Below are positions 21,336-29,990 of a stretch of DNA of 64,000 nucleotides, piece after piece (the stretch's first letter is position 1; every line of letters begins with the position of its first letter). The notes under the pieces are model-generated. The model ran no database searches and had not been told where the DNA came from. It saw only the letters and a list, made by a program, of their open reading frames with translations. The DNA comes from Phytopythium helicoides (lineage: Eukaryota > Oomycota > Peronosporomycetes > Pythiales > Pythiaceae). The DNA is taken from assembly GCA_024867545.1 (NCBI GenBank), contig JANFNE010000038.1, positions 248,001-312,000 on the forward strand, given 5' to 3'. The translations under genes were made by a program, and so were the position numbers.

Positions 21336-22081
21336 TTACTCGTCCTTGACGAACTTCTGCTCCATGTCATCACAATGCAATAGTCGATGGTTAGCCAAGT
21401 CTTCGTCCCCACACGAAACCCACAACCACGCACCTCAGTGTGCAGCTGTGCGCAGCGCGCGAAGGCGTCGGCGACCTCCTTGCACGCGAGCACGTTGCCC
21501 TGCTGGTCTCTATAGCACTGCAGGCACGCTTCGCGCTCGGTCGAACACTGCACGTCATTGATGGGTGCGCGGTACTTCTTCTGGTTGATCTCGGCGATCA
21601 GCGCCGCGACGCGCGCGTTCTCTCTGGCCTCCTGCTCCTTGGCGATGCGGGCCTGCTTGACCGGGTCAGTCTCTCCTCCCTGCTTCTGCTTGGCCTCCAT
21701 CTCCTTGCGAAAGTCCTCGGCCCCCTATCAGCCGCAAATCACCGTCACAACCCCGCATCGAGCAGCACCCGACCGCTATCCAGCGCGCACCTTGGCGTAG
21801 GCGAGCTGCAGCTGCTTCTTGATGGCCGCCTGCTGCCTGGAAAACCGCCACCAGCGCGTCAGATGACCTGCAAAACCCGCCGCTCGGCCCCGGGAAAAAA
21901 AAGCCACTCACTGCGCGTCCAGAGGCGCCGCGCCGCCCGCAGCGTCCGGGTTCTGGATCTGCTGCACCAGCGCCGGCGTCAGGCGGATGGAGGCGCGCAC
22001 CTCGCCCTCGTGGCCCGCCTCGCCCGCGTGCAGCTCCGTCTCGACGTCCGACGACGCCACGCGCGACTGCTGGCCCCCCAT
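21336..22081 (-). CDS. MIC19/CHCHD3-like twin CX9C protein
   Basis: Exons on the minus strand: 22081-21912, 21836-21791, 21724-21434, 21356-21336 (175 aa, phases consistent). The N-terminus MGGQQSR is a good N-myristoylation signal and resembles the start of animal CHCHD3. A charged coiled-coil middle (KQARIAKEQEARENARVAAL) precedes a CHCH domain with two exact CX9C motifs (CSTEREACLQC and CKEVADAFARC). The last exon encodes only six residues (KFVKDE). This order, myristoyl site, coiled coil, CHCH, is that of the MICOS subunit MIC19, which shapes cristae in the intermembrane space. It is divergent from the PX gene across a 397-bp shared promoter. Confidence 0.82.
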
Positions 22082-22134
22082 GCTCGCCAGCTCGATCTAG
22101 CAATGTGAGGCCCGACGTGCATGGCGCACCGATC

Positions 22135-22199
22135 ATACCGGTACAATTCGGTAAAGATACCGGTTTTAAGAGGTGTGGGCCACATTTGCCGATACCGGT
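22135..22199. promoter_or_regulatory. Three copies of ATACCGGT in a divergent promoter
   Basis: Identical octamers at 22135-22142, 22157-22164 and 22192-22199, all in the same orientation, lie between the MIC19-like gene (minus) and the PX gene (plus). Each has an ACCGGT palindromic core. Three perfect copies within 65 bases are unlikely by chance and suggest a transcription-factor site. The remaining intergenic sequence (22082-22478) shows nothing else. Confidence 0.5.
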
Positions 22200-22478
22200 T
22201 GAAGGTGAGCAGGTGACGTTTGATGTTGGGATGGATGGCTTCAGCCCATCGTTGGCCGGCGCCATGAAGGGAGGCGGCTGTATCGCGCGTGGGAGAGCGC
22301 TGTGCTGCAATGACCGTGCAGGCTGCAGTAGATTTGATGCATCATGTATAGGGTGTCGGAGTTTTGTGTTCTTCTTCTTCCCCCTGGAGGCGTGTCTTCC
22401 TCACCGGACACCACCGGCATCCCTTCTTCAATACGAGTCAACACTCCAGAATTCGCTCCCTCCTGCGACCACCTCCAC

Positions 22479-23072
22479 ATGGTCAACTCCGGTGCCGACC
22501 TCCAGACTTCCGAACCCGAACAAGTGGCGTGCAGGCTGCAGCTGCAGCCGATCTTGCCCAAGATCGTGGCTCCGACACTCCCTCCATCCGTGTCAGCCCC
22601 GCTTCTGTTCCTCAAGACGATCGACCATGTCGAGATTAATGAGACCGTCAAGCGCGGCGACGTCACGTACTACACCCTCGACGTGTTCCTGGTGCACCAC
22701 TCGACCCGTATTCCGACCAGCCAAAGCAAAGACACGCTGGTGAGTCACGACAAGCCCGACTACCACATTGAACGCCGCTACAGTGCCTTCGCCAAGCTTC
22801 GCTACAAGGTGTGGAGCTACGCGCAGCGCAAGCATGAAGAGAGCGCCGTGTGTGGCTACTGTGACCGATACATGCACTTTATCGTGCACTCGATGTCGCA
22901 GCCACGCCTGCTCGTCAAGCTCACCACTGGTGTGAAGAGAAGGAAGCAGCTACTCGCCACGTTCTGCAACGAGTTTATCGCCATGGCGATAAGGGATTCG
23001 CATCCTGCGCATACTCCGTGCGACGGCGACCGAGCCATCCCGCACATTCTCGAGCGCTTCTTCCACCAGTAA
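22479..23072 (+). CDS. PX-domain phosphoinositide-binding protein
   Basis: A 197-aa intronless protein. From about residue 45 on it resembles a PX domain: VEINETVKRGDVTYYTLDVF, then HIERRYSAFAKLR, which carries the expected RRYS/F phosphoinositide pocket, then a C-terminal helix segment ending RRKQLLATFCNEFIA. A CGYC motif interrupts the middle, as seen in oomycete PX proteins from memory. The frame is open upstream to 22344, but the chosen ATG removes a hydrophobic, unconserved leader. It probably binds PI3P on endosomal membranes. No second domain is attached. Confidence 0.72.
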   Translation: MVNSGADLQTSEPEQVACRLQLQPILPKIVAPTLPPSVSAPLLFLKTIDHVEINETVKRGDVTYYTLDVFLVHHSTRIPTSQSKDTLVSHDKPDYHIERRYSAFAKLRYKVWSYAQRKHEESAVCGYCDRYMHFIVHSMSQPRLLVKLTTGVKRRKQLLATFCNEFIAMAIRDSHPAHTPCDGDRAIPHILERFFHQ

Positions 23073-24813
23073 GCGTAGCCGCCGCCATTCAGCTGATTAC
23101 GAAGGCGGCTGATCGATTTGCAATCAAGCTCAGGTGCTGCTCGCCCGAGCGTATTTGGACAGGATTATGGTATGAAAAGCTGCTCCCAGCAGCAGAGCTA
23201 GGTCGAACTAACGCTAGTTGATGCGCACTGCGCGCAAATGTAAATAAGTGTCTGCTTCTTTCTCCGTGAGCTGATGATCGCGCGTAATTGGCACCTGTAC
23301 GCCATGCGTTAGTAGTTTGCATTCTCCAGAAACCCAGGCTCGCCGTCATTATGATCATCGCAGAGGCTTCCTGCTACAGGAACAAGGTCCTTGTCGTTGT
23401 TCTTCATCTCGACGAGATCCTTGCGAAGCGGTGGCCAGGTGCGTGTCAATGGATCCAACTGGGCAGCTGGCTTGCACCATCTGCAACCAATCAACGTGGC
23501 TTTGAAGCAAGATGGCTACATACACTACAGCTTCAACTTCGGTGGTGTTGGTGACTGACCGAGTTCGCCTTCACTGCCAACATTCACTGCAGTCCGGATT
23601 TAGGATCATAAGGATCACTTTTCGTTGCCAGAGAGCTCGAACGGCACAACAACAAGTTCGATAGCAAGACAAGACTGAAGCGTTGCGATATAGAGCAGGG
23701 CGAGATTTCAGCGCCATTTGTCTGGATGATTCGTGGTGAAAATGCAGCGTCGTGTAATCGCCCTCACCGCAAAACTCAAGAAGACTCTATGTACTACTGT
23801 ACACTGCGGCGTGCATGTCAATCAAGTTGGGTGAAGTGCATTCCCGTACCATTCGCAGCAACTCATCAGTTGGTTTTATGAGGGGAAGCTGTCTTGTAGG
23901 GCAAAGCTGCTATCAGCGAGGGATTTTCTTCGCTCTTTGTTTGACTACAAAAGTTGCGGACTCCCTCATGCAATCTCCGTGCAACTAAACAACTTCTCCA
24001 GCAGCAGCAGCAGCAGCGTTGTGAACCCCGATGACCAAGAGAATTGGTTCTGGTTCTGCGATCCCCAGATTCCTTCGCCCTTCGCTCGGCGGGAGTTCAA
24101 CTGCAATCGTGGGACAGCCTGCATTGATCGCATTCGTCGACTCGGCAGTCGACCTGCCTGCTCCGGCCAATGGCAAGGCTCCAACGCACGGGTTTAACAC
24201 CCTTGGGATGGGCTCGTCGCGGTATCGACGAGTGGATGGACAGGCCCGATTGTCTCTCCCCGCTGGATGCCTGCACATCGTGGCATTGCAATTGCAGGGC
24301 TCGGGGCATGGCTTCGCTGCGAGGTGCCGCGTGTATCGCCGCTGTTCTCGGGTCAAGGAGTGGGCCGGTGTGGCGATCATGGCGCCACCTCCACCGCCCA
24401 TTTTGTATAGGCGTTTGTATGCCAAGGTATCCGCATAGGGATGGATCCAGCGACCGGCTGGCGGTCAAAAACAGCCACAAGTACCCTTTACAAAAGAATA
24501 TCCCGCCGAATCACCAATGCATGTCATTCGTAAATGTAAACAAATACTCATTCAAAAACCTATGTTAAATCGTATCCTGCATCAACCTATCTAGATCCCC
24601 GTTCTTGCCCCAGTGGTGGTGGTATTTTTATGTCCCAGACCGAGTCCACTACCCCTGAGAACGCATACGTAGCTCTCGGCGGGTGCCGGCCCACCCTCCC
24701 AAGCACGTCGCCCCTCCCGCTGCGTGTCAATTGCCCAGGCATCCCCGCCGCTCATTTCCCAAGCCGCCCGGTCGAGTCGACAGCTCCTCGCTCGCTCTCC
24801 TCCCGCTCTCGAC
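23073..24813. other. Gene-poor region, 1.7 kb
   Basis: No convincing coding sequence on either strand; the longest frames (up to 146 codons near 23985-24438) have no domain-like pattern. A (CAG)6 microsatellite lies at 23999-24016. The last ~200 bases are the pyrimidine-rich flank of the CFA synthase gene. Confidence 0.45.
23999..24016 (+). repeat. (CAG)6 microsatellite
   Basis: Six perfect CAG units in a region with no supported gene. Confidence 0.9.
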
Positions 24814-26049
24814 ATGGCCGACAACAAGCAGAAGACGGCGCTGGTGGCCGCGGCCGCGGTCGGCGGCGTCACGCTCGGCTCGTACCTGGTGCGCGCCGCC
24901 ATGCAGCCCATCCTGCAGGCCCGCGCCGCCACGTTCATCAAGAAGATGCTGGGCGAGGCCGACATCATCGTGGGCCGCGACATCCACGTGTACGACGAGG
25001 CCATCTTCCTCGACTGGGTCAACCGCGGCATGCTCGCCATCGGCGAGTCGTACATGGCCAAGAAGTGGGACGCCATCACGCCGCTCGACGTGGTGCTCAC
25101 GCGCCTGCTCTCGCTGCCCGCCGAGTCGCGTCGCCGGCTCTTCAAGGCCTGGAACGCCAAGCTCATCGGCCTCGGCGCTCACATCTTCAACTACCAGTCG
25201 CCCTCGCGCGCTGGTATTGTCGGTGCCCACCACTACGACCTCGGCAACGACTTCTTCAAGCTCTGGCTCGACCCCAACATGCAGTACTCGTGCGCCTACT
25301 GGAAGGGCGTTGAGGACGTGCACGACCTTGACGCCGCGCAGGTCAACAAGCTGCACCTCATTGCCAAGAAGCTCAAGCTCGAGCCGGGCATGCGCGTGCT
25401 CGAGATCGGCTGCGGCTGGGGCGGCCTCGCCTGCTTCCTCGCCAAGCACTACGGCGTGCACGTGACGGGCATCACCATCTCGAACGAGCAGCTTAAGGGA
25501 GCGCGCGAGTGGGCTGCGCGCGAGGGTGTATCGCACCTCACGAGCTTCGAGTACTGCGACTACCGCAAGATGTACGGCCAGTTCGACCGCGTCGTGTCCA
25601 TTGCCATGCTTGAGGCCGTTGGCTACAAGAACATGCCCGAGTACTACGACGTGATCCGCCGCTGCCTCAAGGACGGCGGCCTCGCGGTTGTGCACAGCAT
25701 TGCCGCGAACCGCTCGCTCAAGGTCCCGATCCAGCTCTGGATCCTCAAGTACATCTTCCCGAACGGCTTCCTGCCGTCCACGACGCAGATGCTGCAGTTC
25801 ACGGAGCGCAAGCTGATCGTCGAGGACGTGCACAACCTCGGCCCGGACTACGACAAGACGCTCATGTGCTGGTTCGAGCGCTTCCGCAAGCACCTCAAGG
25901 CGGGCAACATCGACCGCCCGGAGGTGTTTGTGCGCATGTGGGAGTACTACCTCCAGTACTGCGCCGCCGGCTTCCGCGCGCGCACCATCCAGCTCGTGCA
26001 GATCGTGTACTCCAAGAAGCGTGCCGAGCGTTACGACGCCCCCAGATAG
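24814..26049 (+). CDS. cfa: Cyclopropane fatty acid synthase, E. coli Cfa type
   Basis: SAM-dependent enzyme that adds a methylene bridge to unsaturated phospholipid acyl chains. 411 aa, intronless, very high GC. Blocks matching E. coli Cfa from memory run along the whole length: GIVGAHHYDLGNDFFKLWLD, MQYSCAYWK, the SAM-binding LEIGCGWGGLA, VTGITISNEQ, KYIFPNGFLPS and the C-terminal CAAGFRARTIQLVQIV. The Glu expected for bicarbonate binding is present in MLEAVG. The N-terminal ~30 residues add a hydrophobic segment (TALVAAAAVGGVTLGSYLV) absent from the bacterial enzyme, suggesting membrane anchoring or organelle import. The start is the ATG preceding that segment. A bacterial origin is likely but not tested here. 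Confidence 0.93.
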   Translation: MADNKQKTALVAAAAVGGVTLGSYLVRAAMQPILQARAATFIKKMLGEADIIVGRDIHVYDEAIFLDWVNRGMLAIGESYMAKKWDAITPLDVVLTRLLSLPAESRRRLFKAWNAKLIGLGAHIFNYQSPSRAGIVGAHHYDLGNDFFKLWLDPNMQYSCAYWKGVEDVHDLDAAQVNKLHLIAKKLKLEPGMRVLEIGCGWGGLACFLAKHYGVHVTGITISNEQLKGAREWAAREGVSHLTSFEYCDYRKMYGQFDRVVSIAMLEAVGYKNMPEYYDVIRRCLKDGGLAVVHSIAANRSLKVPIQLWILKYIFPNGFLPSTTQMLQFTERKLIVEDVHNLGPDYDKTLMCWFERFRKHLKAGNIDRPEVFVRMWEYYLQYCAAGFRARTIQLVQIVYSKKRAERYDAPR

Positions 26050-26498
26050 ATCGTTTGCTGTCGAGTTGCTGTTGTTGCTGCTGCTGCGATAGCCCTTCGG
26101 TCCTCAACCCCCGAGGCCTCAACGCAGCCACGCAACCAACCACGCGACGACAACGGTAGATAACCAGGCGACAGCGCTGCCGTAGGTAGATGCAGCAGCG
26201 CTAGGTTGCGCCTCCGAGCTCGATACTATGAAGAAGGAGCACAGCTCGCCTGCCCCAGATCGCTGGTGTATTTGAGTGTTGAGGATACCTCAGAGTCTGA
26301 CGTGGCCGATTTGTTTTAGTCGACATGGGTACCCCTAATAGGTTTTATCTTTGACAAAAAAAGGTTCTATTAGTTTTAAATCCTGAATATTAATATTCAG
26401 AGAATACGTCACCTCACGGGTTGAAGTTGGCTGCGCTGTTGACCTCAACAGCTCATTCACAATCCAATTTCCCAGTTAAACACCAAGCTCATAAGCTC
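26050..26498. other. Intergenic region upstream of PECR copy B
   Basis: 449 bases. An AT-rich inverted repeat (TGAATATTAATATTCA) at about 26383-26398 and a core promoter at 26451-26473 are the only signals seen. Confidence 0.5.
26451..26473 (+). promoter_or_regulatory. Oomycete-type Inr plus FPR core promoter
   Basis: GCTCATTC (26451-26458) matches the oomycete initiator and CAATTTCCC (26465-26473) the flanking promoter region, at the usual close spacing and 26 bases before the start codon of PECR copy B. The same position before copy C reads CAACTTTCCCAG without a good Inr. Confidence 0.65.
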
Positions 26499-27732
26499 AT
26501 GAGCTCAACTATCCGCGCGCCGTCGGCCCCCAGCATCTACCGCCCTGGGCTCTTTGCCGGCCAAGTGGTGCGTCGACTAGCTCAACCTCATACTCAACCT
26601 GCTGCTGCTGCTAGCTTTGTGCTGACGTCGTGTGCGTCATTCGTGGCTCGCTCAGGCCGTCGTGACAGGTGGTGGCACGGGCATCGGCCGCTGCATCGCT
26701 CATGAGTTGGCGTCGCTCGGCTGCTCCGTCGTCATTGCTGCTCGGTGCGTGGCGTTGCTGAGCAGTTTGGAGGCTTTTGGAGGTGACGACTGATGGTCGA
26801 GCTGTGAAGCAATGAGGAGCGTCTCAACGCCGCGGCAGAGCTCATCCGCAGCCAGCTGAGCGCCGAGGCGCTCGCGGGGCGCAACGCCGAGGATGTTGTG
26901 TACGCGGTCGTGTGTGATATCCGTAGCGAGGAGCAGGTACGGGAGGCTGCCGGGTGAGGGAGGCTTGGGATGGAAAGAAGGCTGACATGGATTAGGTGGA
27001 GAACCTGATGAAGCAGGCGCTCGCCAAGTTCAAGCGCATCGACTTCCTCGTCAACAACGGTGCGATGAGATGCTGCATTGAAGTGGAGAGATTGATTTGG
27101 CTGATGAGAGAATGTTCTGCAGCGGGTGGGCAGTTCCAGGCGCTGATTGAGAACGTCAAGCTCAAGGGCTGGGAGGCTATCATGCGCACCAATCTGTACG
27201 TGGGCAAGCCAATCCGAAGGCGAAATGGCCAAGTATTTTACTGTTGAGTGTGGATCTGAACAGGTCGGGCACGTTCCTCGCGACGACCAAGGTTTTCCAC
27301 ACCTACATGAAGGAGCACGGCGGTCGCATTGTCAACATCATCCTGGTCATCGACAAGGGATACCCGCTCCTTGCCCACAGTGCTGCGGCTCGTGCGGGCA
27401 TTGAGAATCTGACCAAGTCGCTCTCGGTCGAGTGGGCTCACTACGGTATCACGCTCAACTGTGTGGCTCCCGGTATCATCCTGTCGAATGGCGTCAACAA
27501 TTACAAGGGTGGAGCGGCTCAATTTCACGAAAATGCTCGCCGTGTGACGGCTGCCAAGCGCGTTGGCACCGTCGAGGAAGTCGCTGCCGGCGTGTTGTAC
27601 TACCTCTCACCTGCTGGCGCCTACGTGACGGGCGACACGATGCACGTGGATGGCGGTTGGCACCTGCTTGGTCCTGCTATCGGTGTCCCTCAGCACGACA
27701 AGAACCCGACCTACGGCTCGAGCAAGCTCTAG
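26499..27732 (+). CDS. PECR: PECR-like peroxisomal short-chain reductase, copy B
   Basis: Six exons: 26499-26567, 26656-26744, 26810-26936, 26996-27059, 27123-27195, 27264-27732 (296 aa; human PECR is about 303). The start (PGLFAGQVAVVTGGGTGIGR after splicing) carries the NADP-binding TGGGTGIG motif and aligns with animal PECR. NNAGGQF spans a splice site; the C-terminus is Ser-Lys-Leu for peroxisome import. The YxxxK pair is SxxxR (HSAAARAGI). It likely reduces trans-2-enoyl-CoA in peroxisomal chain elongation or phytol breakdown. Exon 1, intron 1 and most of exon 2 are nearly identical to copy C, whereas the rest differs and has two extra introns. It is convergent with the CAP gene, with 146 bases between stops. 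Confidence 0.9.
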
Positions 27733-27878
27733 ACCTGCAGTGGGAGATGGAAGGAGTGCGAAGAGCGCCAAACAAGTGTCAAAGGAAACAGGAGGGGACA
27801 TGTTCAAATGTACTTCTTTGTCTAGTGGCTATCACAATGCGAAGCTTGGAGCAGAAGTTGTCGGAAAGTGTTGAGAGC

Positions 27879-29105
27879 TTAAGAGGCGAGCGTAACAGTC
27901 GCAGAGATGGCACCCTTCTTCCCAATGTGTGCTCCCGCAGCGCTCTTCAGATAGCAGGCAGTCTTGTTGTCGCTGTTTGAGTTAACAAAAGTGTAGGCGT
28001 GGCATCCGGACAGGTTCGTGCACTCATCACAGCACTCGTGCGGACCGAGGTCACGGATCACCAGAATATCGGTGCCGTTAAACGCGATGTTGACCTCAGG
28101 CATACCACTGTTGGTAGGAATTGCAATACACTCGTATGTCTGGGGCGTCCACGGCTGGCAGTAAGCACCGTCAACGCAGGTTTTGGCGCCTTCAGCATCG
28201 TTACCACAAACGCCGTTGAGTGGAACACTGATGTTGCTGCCGTTTGTTCCTGCAGTTGAGTTTGGCGTCGGTGTTGGTGTCGGGGTAGGTGTTCCTTCAG
28301 AAGCAGAGGGCGTTGGCGACGGCGTGGCAGGCGATGATCCATTGTTATCTAGTGGAGCAGAAGTTGTTGGTGTTGGACTGATTGGTGTCTGAGTTCCTGT
28401 AGGAGTTGGCGTTGTAGGCACTGAAGTGGTTGGTACCGGGGTCGTTGTAGTGGTAGAGTTGGTTGCGTTTGAGTTTGTCGGCGTCGGAGTTGCTGGCGGT
28501 GGCGTTTGTGCGGAACTCGATGTTGAATTGCTGTCACAGACCTCAGTTGATCCCGATCCAAAGTCCTGGGTCCAATAGTGGTGATAGTTATCAGTGGCAT
28601 TGTACGCATATCCGCCACCGAAGAACGTGAAATTCGAGTTGAGGATGTTTGACTTGTGACCGGTAGAGTTCATCCAGGCTGCCATGACAGCCGAGATATT
28701 GGGGAATCCAGCCGCAATATTTTCACCCAAGGTAGTCCAAATGAACCCCTGCGCGTTGATCCGTGTCTCCACTGTCGAGCCGTCAGATCCGTTGTGGCTC
28801 AAGTTGCCAAAGGTGGCCTGGTCTTCCGTGTGTAGCTGTGCGGCGACCTTGAGTTTGGAGTTGGCACACAATGCTGACAGATTGGCAGCCGCACGCTCCG
28901 CATTGACAGCCTCTAGAAGAAGCGCGCTGACATCATCCGCGGCCGTGTAGCTCTGAAGGCTGCGGTGGGCTACACGGCTTATACCTTCAACCGGGTCAGC
29001 GGCGTGAATACGACTTGCGTGAGCTTGGACATGTTGACCGGCAATGAGTGCAGCAATTGCAGTGAGAACCCACGACAGGTGTTGGTTCGTGTTGCCTTGA
29101 GCCAT
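27879..29105 (-). CDS. Secreted CAP-domain protein with CBM1-like and PAN modules
   Basis: 408 aa, intronless. The start MAQGNTN gives a signal peptide (hydrophobic 11-22, likely cleavage near 28-31). CAP/SCP domain at about 58-185: SHNGSDG, TTLGENIAAGF and NSTGHKSNIL supply the usual His/Glu/His set. A Thr/Pro/Ser linker (about 195-290) is probably O-glycosylated. A cysteine module at 299-327 (CGNDAEGAKTC, CVDGAYC, TYEC) has the spacing of a fungal-type CBM1, and a PAN/Apple-like module (about 335-405, CCDECTNLSGCHAYTF) ends the protein. CBM1 plus PAN is the plan of the Phytophthora CBEL cell-wall proteins; the CAP head in front is unusual. It is probably extracellular, bound to cellulose or other glycans. 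Function of the CAP domain is unknown. Confidence 0.85.
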   Translation of the reverse strand: MAQGNTNQHLSWVLTAIAALIAGQHVQAHASRIHAADPVEGISRVAHRSLQSYTAADDVSALLLEAVNAERAAANLSALCANSKLKVAAQLHTEDQATFGNLSHNGSDGSTVETRINAQGFIWTTLGENIAAGFPNISAVMAAWMNSTGHKSNILNSNFTFFGGGYAYNATDNYHHYWTQDFGSGSTEVCDSNSTSSSAQTPPPATPTPTNSNATNSTTTTTPVPTTSVPTTPTPTGTQTPISPTPTTSAPLDNNGSSPATPSPTPSASEGTPTPTPTPTPNSTAGTNGSNISVPLNGVCGNDAEGAKTCVDGAYCQPWTPQTYECIAIPTNSGMPEVNIAFNGTDILVIRDLGPHECCDECTNLSGCHAYTFVNSNSDNKTACYLKSAAGAHIGKKGAISATVTLAS

Positions 29106-29990
29106 TGTCGAGGTGGCGAAGGCGAAATACGAAGTATTGAAGCTCGAATCGGAAGCGCCTGCTCCAAGGGCAGACGATTCGGAAATGAAGCCATAGCTGT
29201 CAAGATCAAGCACTGCTGAAGCGGTTCATCCCATTCCTTGCAATGCTACAGTCGCATGGATCTATACGAAGGTGAATGACGAGGACCGAATCGTCCCAGA
29301 CCATGGGCTATCTATAGGATCCACGAAAGTGACAGGAACACGATACGCAAGTACATCTGGCCACTTTGGGATCGTGCAACTTTCTCGTGGCGAAACGCTG
29401 CCAAGATGGCTTGAAAAGCCTTTGTGTGGAAATCTCGACAGCGAGATTGATACGCCTCTGCCGCTCACGGAAGCTACACTCATGACTTCAATCGTGCAGG
29501 CACCAGACAACATTGACCACTCGCTTCTAATGTACAAGGATCTGCTCGACACGCCAAAACTGCCGCTCGCACCAATTTCTTTGCCGCTACTGCCACAGCG
29601 CCGTGGATTGACATCACGACTGAGACGCTTATCGTCAACCCTTCGCCACTGACACAGAGCCATCAACTGAGATGCCGGACGCTGCATTGCAAGCGCTGAA
29701 GATCGTCATGGCCGCTTCAACATCAAGTGCGATTGACTGAAGAGGTCGTTCAGGTATATCATGACATCAAAAGTATTCATTGCTCGAGGCTATTGGATAT
29801 CCTGTACAGGTCTGATACACGCTCAAGTCAACTAAGTAATTACAAAATCGATCTCTTAAATACCTTATCTGTTTTAGAAGGTAATATATCCCATCCTACA
29901 CTCTTTGTATAAATTATGGAAGACTTGAACGCGCAAAGCATGCATCAACACTTTCCAACTTTCCCAGTTTAACACCAAGCTCATAAGCTC
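29106..29990. other. Intergenic region between CAP gene and PECR copy C
   Basis: 885 bases holding the CAP promoter, a possible small open frame (29272-29652) and the duplicated leader of PECR copy C, which becomes similar to copy B from about 29965. Confidence 0.45.
29272..29652 (+). CDS. Possible small protein, doubtful
   Basis: A 126-codon frame starting MNDEDRIVPDHG. Composition is protein-like in the first 90 codons, but there is no recognisable domain and an overlapping minus-strand frame is equally long. It could be a gene remnant. Included only because the stretch is otherwise empty. Confidence 0.2.
   Translation: MNDEDRIVPDHGLSIGSTKVTGTRYASTSGHFGIVQLSRGETLPRWLEKPLCGNLDSEIDTPLPLTEATLMTSIVQAPDNIDHSLLMYKDLLDTPKLPLAPISLPLLPQRRGLTSRLRRLSSTLRH

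Noticed and set aside
23985..24438. Overlapping open frames of 130-146 codons around the CAG microsatellite
   Set aside because: No domain-like pattern; frames on both strands are similar in length, as expected by chance in GC-rich DNA.
24727..25893. 388-codon minus-strand open frame opposite the CFA synthase
   Set aside because: Antisense shadow of a GC-rich gene with biased codon third positions.
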